Notes: generated by a model from the letters alone, not told the origin. 64,000 nt of DNA from JAAZAI01 sp050942875 (GCA_050942875.1 JBMNOD010000001.1:1-64000); one strand, 5' to 3'. Shown: positions 1-10,702, counted from the stretch's first letter. Program-made: numbers and translations.

Positions 1-142
1 TCGGGATGCGAAAGGGGCTTTGAAGAAGCAGCCCGCTCGCGCCCCTGAGCCGACTTCGACCAAATCTTCTCATAAACTGTTGCCAAGGAAGGGCTTAGAC
101 GAAACGGCAAAAAAAAGGAGCTTGACTCACCCACATACTTGT

Positions 143-208
143 TTTTTGTGGCTATGGTTGACACTTGAAACTTACCCGCGGCGGCTTCGCCGGGCGGGGA
201 ATGGCCAC
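143..208. repeat. Dispersed intergenic repeat, copy A
   Basis: TTTTTGTGGCTATG (143-156) is followed by a GGCGGCTTCGCCG...GGAATGGCCAC block (180-208). The same two blocks, in the same order and with similar spacing, occur at 50947-50960 and 50990-51018. The second block matches over 29 bases with one mismatch. Both copies lie outside genes. GTGGC and GCCAC near the two ends allow a hairpin. I see no convincing gene in 1-361. An open frame over 20-244 has no start signal and includes this repeat. Confidence 0.7.
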
Positions 209-218
209 CACTTCCATC

Positions 219-247
219 TTGCATGCCCAGTCTTTGTTTGTTAGAAT
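219..247 (+). promoter_or_regulatory. Promoter for the tetR-EamA operon
   Basis: TTGCAT (219-224), a 17-bp spacer and TAGAAT (242-247) lie about 115 bp upstream of the TetR start. The boxes match those seen before several other genes in this window. Confidence 0.55.
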
Positions 248-361
248 GCAATGTCTTATTTCCCATGCTTTCCCCCGTTCCCCGGCCAAAGGGCTTGGCA
301 GCCGCTCGTGCCGACGGCCCGAGCGGCAGGACAACGGACAACGACATTCGAGGAGTTCACC

Positions 362-967
362 ATGCAGCAACGAGCCGTGCGCACCCGCGAAATCATCCTG
401 AACACGGCGCGCGAGATGTTTTCCGCCAAGGGGTTTGACGGCGCGAGAATCGACGAGATCGCCAATGCCGCCGGCATCAACAAGCAACGAATCTACGCCT
501 ATTTCAACAACAAGGCCGGGCTTTTCACCGCAGTCCTCAAGGCGAGCTTCGCGACGTTGTTCGCGGAGGAACAGCGCCTTCTCGCGCTCGGCCCGGAAGA
601 TCTCGCCCAACTCCCGGAGGAGATTCTCACGTGCTACTTCGACATCCATGAACGCCATCCCGAGATCTGGCGCCTGCTGGCCTGGGAAAACCTGGCGGGC
701 GCGAAGCACGCGGAAAGTCTCGCCGGTCTCCAGGAGCCCATCTACGCGCACATCGGAAAGCTCTACCGCCTTGGACAGGAGCGCGGAAACTTCGACAAGG
801 ACATCCCCTTCGAGGCCTTCGTCTTCACCTTGCTCGCCGTCGCGTACTTCATGGAGTCGAACCGCCGCACCTTGGCCAAGTCGCTCGGGCTCGATCTCTC
901 GACCCGCCGCAAGCGCGACCAGCTTGGCGGCGCCATTCTCCGCCTGATCAGCCACCAGCGCCCGTGA
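362..967 (+). CDS. TetR/AcrR family transcriptional regulator
   Basis: This 201-residue protein has the TetR layout. An N-terminal helix-turn-helix (about residues 5-50, including FDGARIDEIANAAGINKQRIYAYFNNKAGLF) is followed by an all-helical ligand-binding region with no clear relatives. ATG 362 was chosen over the longer open frame from 251 because AGGAG (351-355) sits 6 nt upstream and the protein then begins just before the DNA-binding domain. It is probably cotranscribed with the EamA-type exporter 12 bp downstream, a common arrangement in which the regulator senses a compound that the transporter moves. The ligand cannot be told from sequence. Confidence 0.88.
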   Translation: MQQRAVRTREIILNTAREMFSAKGFDGARIDEIANAAGINKQRIYAYFNNKAGLFTAVLKASFATLFAEEQRLLALGPEDLAQLPEEILTCYFDIHERHPEIWRLLAWENLAGAKHAESLAGLQEPIYAHIGKLYRLGQERGNFDKDIPFEAFVFTLLAVAYFMESNRRTLAKSLGLDLSTRRKRDQLGGAILRLISHQRP

Positions 968-979
968 CGCCGAGCAACC

Positions 980-2188
980 ATGGACTTCACCCCATCCCTT
1001 GCCTTCGCCATTGGCGGACTCGTCGTCGTGGGCGCAAGCTGGTGCCTCATCGGCGCCGTGCTGGGACGCGCGCCCAAGGAAGGGTTCGATGCAAGCCTGA
1101 TCACATTCACAGGCGCGCTCGTCTCCGTCGCAGTGGGGATCGTGATCGAGCTCGCGACCGGCATCCAAGGGCCGATGTCAATCAAGATCCTCCTGGCCGC
1201 GCTCCTCGTCTATCTCGTGGCAGGGAGCCTCAACTACATCGGCCTGCTCGCCATGTCGGCCGGCATGCAGCGCGGCCCCAACGGCGTCGTCTGGGGCATT
1301 TCGCAATCGGCCCTTGTCGGCCCGTTCACCCTGGGCATCCTGTTCTTCGGATCGGATCCGACGCCCGGCCGCATCGCAGGCATCGCGTGCATCCTGCTGG
1401 GGCTCATGTTCTACGCGCGAACCAAGGAAAGCGGCGACGCCCGTTCCACGACAAGCGGGCCGTCCTGGCGCTTTTTCAGCTTCTTCGCCTTCGCCTGCTT
1501 CGCCATCCAGCAGACACTCACGACGGCGCCCTCCTACTTCGAAGAGAGCCGGCTCGTCTCCCCCGTGCTTCGATCCGTTGCGTCCGCAAGCGGATCGCTC
1601 GTCTGCTTCGCAATCATGCTCGCAAGAAAGGCGCGCACGGAGCCCATCGGCGCGAGAATCGCCGGACAGTGGCGGCGCGGGCGCTTCTGGGCCTACGTGC
1701 TCTCCATGCAATTCTTCGGCCTGCTCTTCGCCTACACGCTGCTCTACCCCGGGATGGACGAACTCGCGCGCCATGGCGCAGGCGCGATCTCCTATCCCCT
1801 CATGGTCGCAAGCTGCATCGTCACCTTCACCCTCTACGCCCGCCTCGTCCTGCGCGAGCGCGGAGACCGCAACTCGCTCCTCGCACTCCTCTTCTGCCTC
1901 CTCGGCCTCGCCCTGATGATTGGCGTTTCCGCTCCGTCCACCGACGACTTGGAGCCAGAAAAAAGCAGCCTCGGCCGCATCGCCCCGAGATCATGCCACC
2001 GTCATCGGGAAGGAAGCTTCCAAATGACGGCCGAATTGCAACATCCGCCCCGTCCACCCAGTCCACACCGCAAAATCAGGGGCGGTCTTCTCGCAGACGC
2101 TTCAACAGCGCGATCTCGGCGGCATAGCCGTCGAGATCGTTCGGCGTCTCCAAATAGAACGGCAAATCGCGCAAGCTCGGGTGGTTGA
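980..2188 (+). CDS. EamA/DMT-superfamily membrane transporter, with a probably artefactual C-terminal tail
   Basis: Roughly ten hydrophobic segments between residues 5 and 320, arranged as two repeats, fit the drug/metabolite transporter (EamA) fold in the inner membrane. The substrate is unknown. As read, the protein has 402 residues. The last 70 or so are Arg/Ser/Pro-rich, unlike a membrane protein, and run 113 bp into the opposite-strand nfo gene. Dropping one A from the A6 run at about 1961-1966 gives a short tail (EPEKAASAASPRDHATVIGK...) ending at a TGA at 2025-2027, which removes the overlap. A one-base indel, real or from sequencing, is therefore likely. There is no Shine-Dalgarno, and translation may depend on the upstream tetR. 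Confidence 0.75.
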   Translation: MDFTPSLAFAIGGLVVVGASWCLIGAVLGRAPKEGFDASLITFTGALVSVAVGIVIELATGIQGPMSIKILLAALLVYLVAGSLNYIGLLAMSAGMQRGPNGVVWGISQSALVGPFTLGILFFGSDPTPGRIAGIACILLGLMFYARTKESGDARSTTSGPSWRFFSFFAFACFAIQQTLTTAPSYFEESRLVSPVLRSVASASGSLVCFAIMLARKARTEPIGARIAGQWRRGRFWAYVLSMQFFGLLFAYTLLYPGMDELARHGAGAISYPLMVASCIVTFTLYARLVLRERGDRNSLLALLFCLLGLALMIGVSAPSTDDLEPEKSSLGRIAPRSCHRHREGSFQMTAELQHPPRPPSPHRKIRGGLLADASTARSRRHSRRDRSASPNRTANRASSGG

Positions 2189-2915
2189 CGACCCGGGCCA
2201 GCAGCTCGACGCCGAGCGTCCCCTCCCCGATCCTGGCATGGCGATCCTTGCGCGCGCCCGTCGGATTCTTGCTGTCGTTGAGATGGATCGCCTTCAGCCG
2301 ATCAAGCCCCACGACACGGTCGAACGCCTCCAGCACCCCGTCGAGATCCGCCCCGATGTCGTATCCCGCATCGGAAATGTGACACGTGTCGAGGCACACG
2401 CCAAGGCGGTCGCCAAGCTTGGCGCCGTCCATGATGCGCCGCAGCTCCTCGAAGGTCGAACCGATTTCAGAGCCCTTGCCGGCCATCGTCTCCAGCAGCA
2501 CCGTCGTGCGCCGACGCGACGTCATGATCGCGTCAAGCGTTTCGATGACGAGCTCGATGCCGCGGTCGATCCCCTGCCCCACATGGCTGCCGGGATGGAA
2601 ATTGTAGAAACTGCCGGGCACGTTCTCAAGCCGATCCAAGTCGTCCGCCATCGTCTCGATCGCAAACTCCCGAGTGCGCGGCGTGGCGGAACTCGGATTG
2701 ACCGTGTACGAGGCGTGCGCCAGCATCGTCCCGAAACCGTGCTCTTCAGCCAGCGCCAGGTACTCCGCCACATCGTCGGGATCGATGGGCTTCGCCGCGC
2801 CGCCGCGCGGGTTCCGGGTGAAAAACTGAAAGACGTTCGCCCCGATGGCGATGGCGTCGCGACCCATGGCGGCAAACCCCGACGCCACGGAAAGATGGCA
2901 GCCAACGTAGAACAT
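2076..2915 (-). CDS. nfo: Endonuclease IV (AP endonuclease)
   Basis: This 279-residue protein matches the family length. It cleaves the backbone 5' of abasic sites and oxidised bases in base excision repair, using three zinc ions on a TIM barrel. Family signatures are present: FHPGSHVG, GVCLDTCH and HLNDSK, with metal-binding His, Asp and Glu residues, and LETMAGKGSEIG in the middle. The start ATG (complement of 2913-2915) follows AGGGAG at a good distance and begins MFYVGCHLSVASG, as in homologues. A longer frame to 3002 would overlap yraN. It is the last gene of the FHA regulator-yraN-nfo operon. Confidence 0.95.
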   Translation of the reverse strand: MFYVGCHLSVASGFAAMGRDAIAIGANVFQFFTRNPRGGAAKPIDPDDVAEYLALAEEHGFGTMLAHASYTVNPSSATPRTREFAIETMADDLDRLENVPGSFYNFHPGSHVGQGIDRGIELVIETLDAIMTSRRRTTVLLETMAGKGSEIGSTFEELRRIMDGAKLGDRLGVCLDTCHISDAGYDIGADLDGVLEAFDRVVGLDRLKAIHLNDSKNPTGARKDRHARIGEGTLGVELLARVVNHPSLRDLPFYLETPNDLDGYAAEIALLKRLREDRP

Positions 2916-2928
2916 AAAGAAACTCCCT

Positions 2929-3441
2929 TTACTTCCCGGGCCTTTCCATGCGATGGAGCGCAGGATGCAGATACCGCAGTTCCATCGGAAAGACGTTTTC
3001 AAAATGCCGCACCACCGGCGGAACCGCGGACTCCTCCTCCCCGATCACTTCGATGAGATCGAAGCGAAAAGGCGTCATCGGCATCCGCCGCAAATAACGC
3101 GCCGCCGCCCGGCAGAGCGCACGGCGCTTGCGTTTGTCGACCGCCGCGCGACCGCCGCCAAAGGCGTCGAACGCGCGCGTCTTGACCTCGACGAAGACAA
3201 GCTGGCGCGGCCCGCCGCGCCCGGGCGTCGCGACCAGGTCGAGCTCGTCGCGCCCGACGCGGACGCGCCGCCCGAGGATGCGGTAGCCCTCGGCTTCGAG
3301 CGTCGCCGCCGCCACGCCCTCGCCCCAGAGGCCGGCTCGATCGGCCCGGGTCCTCCCTTGCGCCGGGTCGATGGCGCGGATGGCACGGTCTTCTCCGCGC
3401 CACCGCTTCAGCCACCTCTGCACCTTGGGAAGCAACGCCAT
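2929..3441 (-). CDS. YraN/UPF0102 family endonuclease-like protein
   Basis: This 170-residue protein has the UPF0102 core: GLWGEGVAAATLEAEGYRILGRRVRVGRDELDLVA followed by LVFVEVKTRA. The E-x-D-(L/I) and E-V-K pattern is that of the PD-(D/E)xK nuclease fold. The cellular role of this family is not established. It may act on Holliday junction-like or damaged DNA, which would fit the next gene, nfo. The N-terminus is about 35 residues longer than typical and basic. It starts 12 bp after the upstream regulator gene. Confidence 0.85.
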   Translation of the reverse strand: MALLPKVQRWLKRWRGEDRAIRAIDPAQGRTRADRAGLWGEGVAAATLEAEGYRILGRRVRVGRDELDLVATPGRGGPRQLVFVEVKTRAFDAFGGGRAAVDKRKRRALCRAAARYLRRMPMTPFRFDLIEVIGEEESAVPPVVRHFENVFPMELRYLHPALHRMERPGK

Positions 3442-3453
3442 GCCGAACCGCTC

Positions 3454-4821
<1,368 letters not shown>

Positions 4822-4828
4822 GCACCCC

Positions 4829-4858
4829 ATTATACCCCTTTGCGCCCCCTCCGGGCAA
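4829..4858 (-). promoter_or_regulatory. Promoter of the FHA-sigma54 activator (leaderless type)
   Basis: On the minus strand TTGCCC, an 18-bp spacer and TATAAT (complement of 4829-4834) are followed by only 7 nt before ATG 4821. Transcription would start at or next to the start codon. Confidence 0.5.
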
Positions 4859-4888
4859 GCGGCTTTCGTCCGCGCCTGCGCGCGCTGC

Positions 4889-5932
4889 TCACTGCCGCCA
4901 GTTTTCGCGGGAGAGGGGGGCTTGGCGGGCGCCGAAGCATTTGCCGATGAAGGCCGTGCCGTAGATCCAGAGCGTGACGAAGCAGGCCGGGACGTGGAGC
5001 GACCACGCGGGGTCGGGGGTGCGTCGGTTGCCGCGGATGCGCTGGATCAGCAGCGGGACGACGGTGATCGTGGACAGGGAGAACTTGATGATCCCCGAGA
5101 CGAGGCGCTTGCGTTCGGCGGGGACGACGGCGCGTTCGCGGACGGGCGAGAAGTAGAGGAAGTCGCGGACGCGGCGTTTCTGCTTGCGGGCGAATTCAGC
5201 GAAGGTCTGGCAGTAGAGGTGGACGATGCCGCACTTCACCTTGGCCATGTGGACGCGGCCGTCCGGGGCGGCGGCGGCGACGTCGCGCAGGACGTCGACG
5301 TCGAACCAATAGGGCCGCCAGGCGACGGCGTCGAGGACGTTGCGGCGGATGAGGAAGCCGTTGGCGCCGATGGTCGGCATGGGGGCGCCGCTCTGGAGGG
5401 CGACTTTGATCCAGTCGCCCTGGTCGACAGTCTCCAACGGGATTTCGGTCCACTTCCCGGTGATGGCGGTGTAGCGGTCGTAGTTGCCGATGAAGAGGCA
5501 AAGCGGATCGGTCATGCCGAGCATGGCGAAGTAGCGGGTGAGGTCGCCGTCGTCGACGCGCCGCGTGTAGTGGAGGGGTTCGGACGCCGCCACGTCGGGG
5601 TCGGCGAAGGGGGCGACCATCCGGGCGAGCCAGTCGGGGCCGGGGAGGATGTTGTCGCTGTCGATGAGCGCGAGGATGTCGCCGTCGGCGGCGGCGGCGG
5701 CGGCGGATTTGCCGGCTTCGCCGGTCTTGAGTCCGTTCGGGACGATGCGGGTCACGCCGCATTCGCGGGCGATGTCGATCGTGTCGTCGGTCGAGCCGGC
5801 GTCGGCGATGACGATTTCCACGGCCTCGGCGGGGTAGTCCTGTTCGCGGATGGCGTCGAGGCAGGGGCGGAGGGTGCGTCCGGAGTTGAGCGTGGGGATC
5901 AGGATGCTGATGCGTGTGGCGGGGGCGTTCAT
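4889..5932 (-). CDS. Family 2 glycosyltransferase
   Basis: This 347-residue protein has a GT-A fold. ISILIPTLNSGRTLRPCLDAI opens the nucleotide-binding half, EIVIADAGSTDDT follows, and LALIDSDNILPGPDWL supplies a DxD-like metal site (DSD). The C-terminal third has two hydrophobic stretches (about residues 275-295 and 310-330), suggesting membrane association. It probably transfers a sugar from a nucleotide-sugar to a lipid or cell-surface glycan; donor and acceptor are unknown. GAGGACG precedes the ATG. It is the third gene of an operon with the TPR membrane protein and the PP-loop protein, 13 bp from the latter. Confidence 0.85.
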   Translation of the reverse strand: MNAPATRISILIPTLNSGRTLRPCLDAIREQDYPAEAVEIVIADAGSTDDTIDIARECGVTRIVPNGLKTGEAGKSAAAAAADGDILALIDSDNILPGPDWLARMVAPFADPDVAASEPLHYTRRVDDGDLTRYFAMLGMTDPLCLFIGNYDRYTAITGKWTEIPLETVDQGDWIKVALQSGAPMPTIGANGFLIRRNVLDAVAWRPYWFDVDVLRDVAAAAPDGRVHMAKVKCGIVHLYCQTFAEFARKQKRRVRDFLYFSPVRERAVVPAERKRLVSGIIKFSLSTITVVPLLIQRIRGNRRTPDPAWSLHVPACFVTLWIYGTAFIGKCFGARQAPLSRENWRQ

Positions 5933-5945
5933 GTGGGCGTCCTCG

Positions 5946-6962
5946 TCAGATCATCCAGGCTTCGAAGTTCTGGCGTTCAGGCACGACGACGGGCTCGGCG
6001 ACGGGCTTCGAGGCGGCGCGCATGACGCTGATGGAGACCGTTTCGCCGGGCTTGCCGTCGGAGTAGGCGGCGCAGAGGCCGCGGATCGCGGGCAGGTCGG
6101 CCTCGGCGGGCTGGATGGCGAGGACGGTCGCGCCGGGCTTGCCGACGGGTTTGACGAGCGCGTCGCCGCCGCGCATGGCGTTGCGGATGAATTCGTTGTC
6201 GCCTTTGTTGCGGCCGACGATGGCGAGCGTGCCGCCTTCGAGGCGGAAATGGCGTCCGCGCCTGAGAAGCTGGAGCAGGCGTTCGTCGTCGAGCCCTTCA
6301 TGGTCCATGAGGTTTTTGAGGCGACGGGCGTAGCGGGGCTCGGTGAGCAGGCATCCGCCGGCGGGCGAAGGAAATTCGGCGATGCCATAGCGCCTGGCCA
6401 TGTCGAGCTGGGGCTTGCGGTTTCGGCCGGAGAGGCCGAGCAGGCGCGAGCGATCGACGAGGCCGAGGGCTTCGACCTCGGTTTCGGGCAGGAGTTGCGC
6501 GCTGAGGGGGCGGAGCAGCCTGTCGCCAATGCCGGAGTCCTTGCGCACCATGTTGAGCGCGTCGCGGCGCTGGGACATGGGGCGCTGGCCGAGCACTTCG
6601 CCGGTGGCGATGAAGTCGAAACCCTCCCGGGCCATGATCTCCGCGGCCTTGCGAATCATGGCGGCGTGGCAGTCGATGCAGGGGTTGAGGCAGGAGCCGA
6701 AGCCGCGGGGCGGATCCTTGAGCAACGTGGTGATTTCCCTTGTGAAATCGACGACGTGGAGCTTGAGCCCCAGTGGCTTCGCGGTTTTGATCGCGGCAGC
6801 GGCCGAGAAGAAAGGGCTGGCAAAGGCCACGCCTTCCACATGGATGCCCTGCTCGCGCAGCACGCAGACGGCGAGCTGGCTGTCGAGACCGCCGGAAAAA
6901 AGGCAAAGCGCCTTGGAGCGAGGAGCCGTGGAAGCGATGGTTTCAGGAGGCGGTTCGATCAT
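5946..6962 (-). CDS. PP-loop ATPase related to tRNA thiolation enzymes, with an NFACT-R-like C-terminus
   Basis: This 338-residue protein begins with an ATP-pyrophosphatase P-loop, LFSGGLDSQLAV (residues 21-32), as in MnmA and ThiI. Cysteines at 91, 95 and 98 (CLNPCIDC) could carry sulfur or bind metal. GEVLGQRPMSQRR and the later GIAEFPSPAGGCLLTE are typical of the MnmA/ThiI-like group. The region around GRHFRLEGGTLAIVGRNKGDNEF resembles the NFACT RNA-binding module. A role in sulfur modification of tRNA is the best guess; the base modified is unknown. Its start overlaps the upstream stop as ATGA, so the two genes are translationally coupled. Confidence 0.7.
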   Translation of the reverse strand: MIEPPPETIASTAPRSKALCLFSGGLDSQLAVCVLREQGIHVEGVAFASPFFSAAAAIKTAKPLGLKLHVVDFTREITTLLKDPPRGFGSCLNPCIDCHAAMIRKAAEIMAREGFDFIATGEVLGQRPMSQRRDALNMVRKDSGIGDRLLRPLSAQLLPETEVEALGLVDRSRLLGLSGRNRKPQLDMARRYGIAEFPSPAGGCLLTEPRYARRLKNLMDHEGLDDERLLQLLRRGRHFRLEGGTLAIVGRNKGDNEFIRNAMRGGDALVKPVGKPGATVLAIQPAEADLPAIRGLCAAYSDGKPGETVSISVMRAASKPVAEPVVVPERQNFEAWMI

Positions 6963-9900
6963 GGGGTTCCCGCTTTTCGTCTCTCCGTGCCGAAGACTTC
7001 CATCCAGAGTTCGTCGTAGGCTCGGCGATCCTCGCCGCGGAGCGAGGTTTCGAAGGGCTGGATTTGTTCGAGAATGGCCTTGCTTTCGTCGCGCCGGCCT
7101 TGCCGGGCGAGACCTTGGGCCAGATGAAGGTGGACAACGGGATTCTTGACATTGAGCTTCAACGCCATGCGGAGCGCCTCTTCCGCTTCTTCGAGACGGC
7201 CTTGCTTGAGGAGAATTTGTCCGTAGGTGTCCCAGATTTCGTAGATGTTCCGCGTGCGAGCGAGCGCGGAGGCCGCCAGCGCCATGGCGCGATCCAGGTC
7301 GCCGAGCTTGAACTTGACGTAGGCCAGATCGCCGGTGGCGAGGATGCTGTCGTTGCGCTCGAGACTCTTCTCAAGGTAGGCGTCGGCGGATTCGCAGTCG
7401 CCGCGCGAGAGGGCGATGGAGCCCATGATGTAGTTGGCAAAGGCGTGGTCGGGGGAAATCTGAAGGATTTCGATGGCGCGGAGCCGGGCGTTGGCGATGT
7501 CCTTGAGATTGTAGTCGAGGCGCAGGATGATCTCAAGGATCGGCACGAGGCCCGGGGAGGTCTTGTTGGCGAGGAGGAAGTCTTCGCGTGCGCCGGTGAA
7601 GTCGTTTTCGATCATCCTGAAATGGCCGCGCGCGATGGCCGTCTGGAAGTGGCGCGCATCGGGGATGCTGGACATCGCGTTGATTTGCCTCTTCATTTTC
7701 GACATGATCGACTCGCGCTGGTCTTCATTCTCCGTCTTGGTCAGCTCGCGGGCATAGGCGAGATAGAGGCTCAGGTGGGCGTCGGCATCGCGAGGGGCTT
7801 TGGCGATGTGGGCGGCAAGGGCGGTCTGGGCACCTGCAAGATCGCCTCTGGCGAGCAGCAACGCGCCCTCTTCGCGGAGAATTTGCGAGGAGTCGACACC
7901 AGCGGCGCGGGCTTTGTCGAGCAGCGCCCGGGCGTCGTCGAGTTCATTGTTCGATATTTTCAAGCGGGCGAGGCTCAGAAGGGATTTTACGTCGTCGGGA
8001 TCATTTTCGATCAGGGTTTCGAGAATGGATGCCGTTTCGCCGGTTTCGCCTTGTCGTGCGTAGATGTCGGCCATGGCGAGCATGAGCTCGGTCGTGCCGT
8101 GCGCATACTGGTTGTCGAGCGCCATGGCGAGGGTTCGAAGCGCAATCGTGTTCTGGCCGGACAGCGCCCAGGTCCACCCGAGACGGGCAAAGGCCTCGGG
8201 TGCGTTGACGTAGCCTTGGGTGCGGGAGAGCTCCCAAATGTGGAGCGGCTTCTTCCGGCTCTTGTGGAGCGCCTCGATCTTCGCTTTGACAGCGTCAAGT
8301 TCGTCCTTGACCCCCGCTTGATCGAGCGCCGAGGCGAGATTGAGCATGGCGCTGACATTTTTAGGGTCGAAGGCATGGACACGCCGATAGATCTCCAGCG
8401 CCTCCGGGGCATGTCCACGGGTGTCCAGGAGGTAGCCGAGATTGTTGCCGATGAAGCCGACGCGCTGGCGAACGGTGTCGGCCAGCGCTTTCACGATCCT
8501 GGAAGAGCGTTCGGACACCTTGGCGAGTTCGACATCCATTTCGTCGAGGAGGTTGAAATAGCGGGCGACGTTCTCGGCCTCCGGGCCCGGCGCGGACTCT
8601 TCAGGCGCCGACCGTTTCTCCCCGAAGAACACGAGGCCGTGAGGATAAACGGAGTAGTCGCCAAGAGCCCAGAGATCGGGGAAGAGGCAGAAGGCAAGCT
8701 TTTGCGTGACGTCTGGATCTGATTCGATCCACTCCTGGAGGAAACTCAGCGGACCGATGTCGACCGCGTTTCTAAGCCGGGCGGAGTCCAGCTTTTCCTT
8801 CATGAGCTTCTGCTGCACCGGGGTGCTCGCATGGGCAAGGTCGATGAGGTCCAGCTCGATCCCGCGTTCGACGGCACGGAGGCGCAGCATGTCGTCGAAG
8901 ACGCCGTCGGTGACGAGCCAGGTCCGACCGTTGAGACTGTCGAGCAGACGATCCACATACAGGTGGATGAAATGCGTGTTGCGCGTCTGCGCATGGACAT
9001 GTGAAACGCCAATTTCGCAGACGACGATGGCGGCGGCGGCGGCAACCAGCATCACGCGCAACACGTTGCCTGCGAAGCGGCGCCAGCGCTGCTCCGCATG
9101 CGAAGAGAGCCAATAGACCGTCTGCATGTAGCCTGCTGTGAAACAGTACCCGAGGCTCATCGCCGCCATCGTGTAGAGCACCACCTGCTCGGGCATGAAC
9201 CCGAAGAACTGCCACGGCGAAATGCGTGAATCGAGCACCACGACGAGCGTGACGATGAGAATCACGATGTTCAGGATGTGCAACGCCGGCCCGCCTTCGC
9301 CGTTGAGCGTGCGGGGAGACACGATGATCGAAGCAATCCAGGGCAAGGTGACAAGGCCGAGAATGATCAGCCAGCCGCTCCGAGGCAGGCTGTCGGTGAT
9401 GCCTGAAGCGAGGGATTTCAGCATGAAGATCCCCAGCTGCGTCTCCCCCCAGAACTCCAGCAAGACGTAGCCGCTGGTATCTGCAAAACCATAGAGCGAC
9501 ACCAGAAAAAGCCCGACCCAGCCGACCGAAGCGACCCCGGCGGCGATGCCGGCATTGAGCGCGTTGAACTTTTCCGCTCGGACAAGGCCAAGAAATGCCA
9601 TGCCAACGATGATGGGCGAAAAGAGAATCATCGTTGAAGACTGGCTCATGCCCATGCCATAGAGGAAGGCGGTGATGAAAAGCAGCGGCAGACTGCCGTT
9701 CGCCATGAAGCGCAGCATCATGTACATGCAAACGAGCATCCAGAACAAGTAGAATGCGTAGTAGTTGACGCGCGAGGCCGCCACCCAGAAAGGCGCGCTG
9801 AATGCAAGTGTCAGCGTGGTGACGATGCCACCGACGCGCGCCGCAAAGCTGCAGTGGAAGGCGGCGGCGGCTGGCTGGAGCGTCGGCGGGGCTTTGTCGA

Positions 9901-10291
9901 TGAGCAGCTCGCAGAGCGCCACCGTGGTCAGATACACCAGTCCAAGCGAGAGCGAGGAGAGCGCCATCCCGAGGATCGTCGCGGCTTCGACCGCCGAGCC
10001 TGCGTCGACGAGCGAAACGACGGCGCCGTAAACCTTCTGCCAGACGACATGCTCGAACATCGTGTTCGCCTTGGCGCCGGTCAGAAGCGCCATCAGATGC
10101 GCCGACTGCCCGGGAAAGACCCAGCGGTAGGACGTAACGAAGTAAAAGGCGAAGAAGACAAGCGCAATCGCGCCGGCTGCGATCCAGTCGAAGCGATGCG
10201 TCAGCGTCCTGGCTGTTTCAGTGGCAGAGCCTTCCGTCCGCGCCATCTGCGCGTCGGTCGGAATGCCAGCAGTCGTGCGTTCATCTTGCAT
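6959..10291 (-). CDS. Polytopic membrane protein with C-terminal TPR repeats (DUF2723-like)
   Basis: This 1,110-residue protein starts with a cytoplasmic tail, then about ten to twelve membrane segments up to roughly residue 470, as in DUF2723/protein O-mannosyltransferase-like membrane proteins. A long soluble part follows. From about residue 580 it is a chain of tetratricopeptide repeats (for example YLLDTRGHAPEALEIYRRVHAFDPKNVSAMLNLASALDQAG and LLKQGRLEEAEEALRMALKLNVKNP). A lipid-linked sugar transfer role is possible but not shown. The start at 10291 was chosen, not the open frame to 10501, because a strong promoter ends 7 nt before this ATG. Confidence 0.72.
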   Translation of the reverse strand: MQDERTTAGIPTDAQMARTEGSATETARTLTHRFDWIAAGAIALVFFAFYFVTSYRWVFPGQSAHLMALLTGAKANTMFEHVVWQKVYGAVVSLVDAGSAVEAATILGMALSSLSLGLVYLTTVALCELLIDKAPPTLQPAAAAFHCSFAARVGGIVTTLTLAFSAPFWVAASRVNYYAFYLFWMLVCMYMMLRFMANGSLPLLFITAFLYGMGMSQSSTMILFSPIIVGMAFLGLVRAEKFNALNAGIAAGVASVGWVGLFLVSLYGFADTSGYVLLEFWGETQLGIFMLKSLASGITDSLPRSGWLIILGLVTLPWIASIIVSPRTLNGEGGPALHILNIVILIVTLVVVLDSRISPWQFFGFMPEQVVLYTMAAMSLGYCFTAGYMQTVYWLSSHAEQRWRRFAGNVLRVMLVAAAAAIVVCEIGVSHVHAQTRNTHFIHLYVDRLLDSLNGRTWLVTDGVFDDMLRLRAVERGIELDLIDLAHASTPVQQKLMKEKLDSARLRNAVDIGPLSFLQEWIESDPDVTQKLAFCLFPDLWALGDYSVYPHGLVFFGEKRSAPEESAPGPEAENVARYFNLLDEMDVELAKVSERSSRIVKALADTVRQRVGFIGNNLGYLLDTRGHAPEALEIYRRVHAFDPKNVSAMLNLASALDQAGVKDELDAVKAKIEALHKSRKKPLHIWELSRTQGYVNAPEAFARLGWTWALSGQNTIALRTLAMALDNQYAHGTTELMLAMADIYARQGETGETASILETLIENDPDDVKSLLSLARLKISNNELDDARALLDKARAAGVDSSQILREEGALLLARGDLAGAQTALAAHIAKAPRDADAHLSLYLAYARELTKTENEDQRESIMSKMKRQINAMSSIPDARHFQTAIARGHFRMIENDFTGAREDFLLANKTSPGLVPILEIILRLDYNLKDIANARLRAIEILQISPDHAFANYIMGSIALSRGDCESADAYLEKSLERNDSILATGDLAYVKFKLGDLDRAMALAASALARTRNIYEIWDTYGQILLKQGRLEEAEEALRMALKLNVKNPVVHLHLAQGLARQGRRDESKAILEQIQPFETSLRGEDRRAYDELWMEVFGTERRKAGTP

Positions 10292-10298
10292 GCCTGAA

Positions 10299-10327
10299 AT
10301 TTTAGCTTGCCTCTGTGTAGAAGTCAA
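10299..10327 (-). promoter_or_regulatory. Promoter of the TPR membrane protein operon (leaderless type)
   Basis: TTGACT (complement of 10322-10327), a 17-bp spacer and TAAAAT (complement of 10299-10304) are followed by 7 nt and then ATG 10291. No Shine-Dalgarno is present. Confidence 0.6.
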
Positions 10328-10359
10328 GGCATGCGATCGCCAAAAAGAAAGGCAGGTCA

Positions 10360-10700
10360 TAAACCGGGGCCTGGGGCGGAGCCCCAGCGGAAACTCCTCG
10401 CTCCGCTCTTCGCACGCCTCACCATGCGAAGGGTGGACGTTTTTCTTCCCGCGAATCTCCGCCAGGAAAAGCAGTTCTTCCCGGTCTTCGACCGTCGTCA
10501 ATCACTGGAAAACGGCCTTCCCCCGGGGTGCGCAGCGAATGGCGGCCCGCCGAGGCGGCGGTCTCCAGCCGAGGCGCCCTTGATGGCGGACGAGCAACCC
10601 GTCGCAGCCGGGTTGGCACGCTGCCACGCGGCGGGGACGCCGCGTCCACTTGGCTTCGCGCCAACCCCTCATTCCCAGCCGCCAGCCGCCGGCCGCTTTT
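10360..10700. repeat. Intergenic region with palindromic repeat sequences
   Basis: No gene is visible here. Positions 10365-10440 resemble 51121-51190 (CGCTCTTC.CAC.CCTCAC.ATGCGAAGGG in both). A cruciform at 10610-10667 has an outer stem GGGTTGGC/GCCAACCC and an inner stem ACGCGGCG/CGCCGCGT. The 25 bases at 10625-10649 occur exactly, in inverse orientation, at 35813-35837. Confidence 0.65.
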
Positions 10701-10702
10701 GT

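Noticed and set aside
20..244. Small gene at the window start
   Set aside because: No start signal, odd composition, and it runs through the dispersed repeat. It could be the tail of a gene outside the window, but this cannot be shown.
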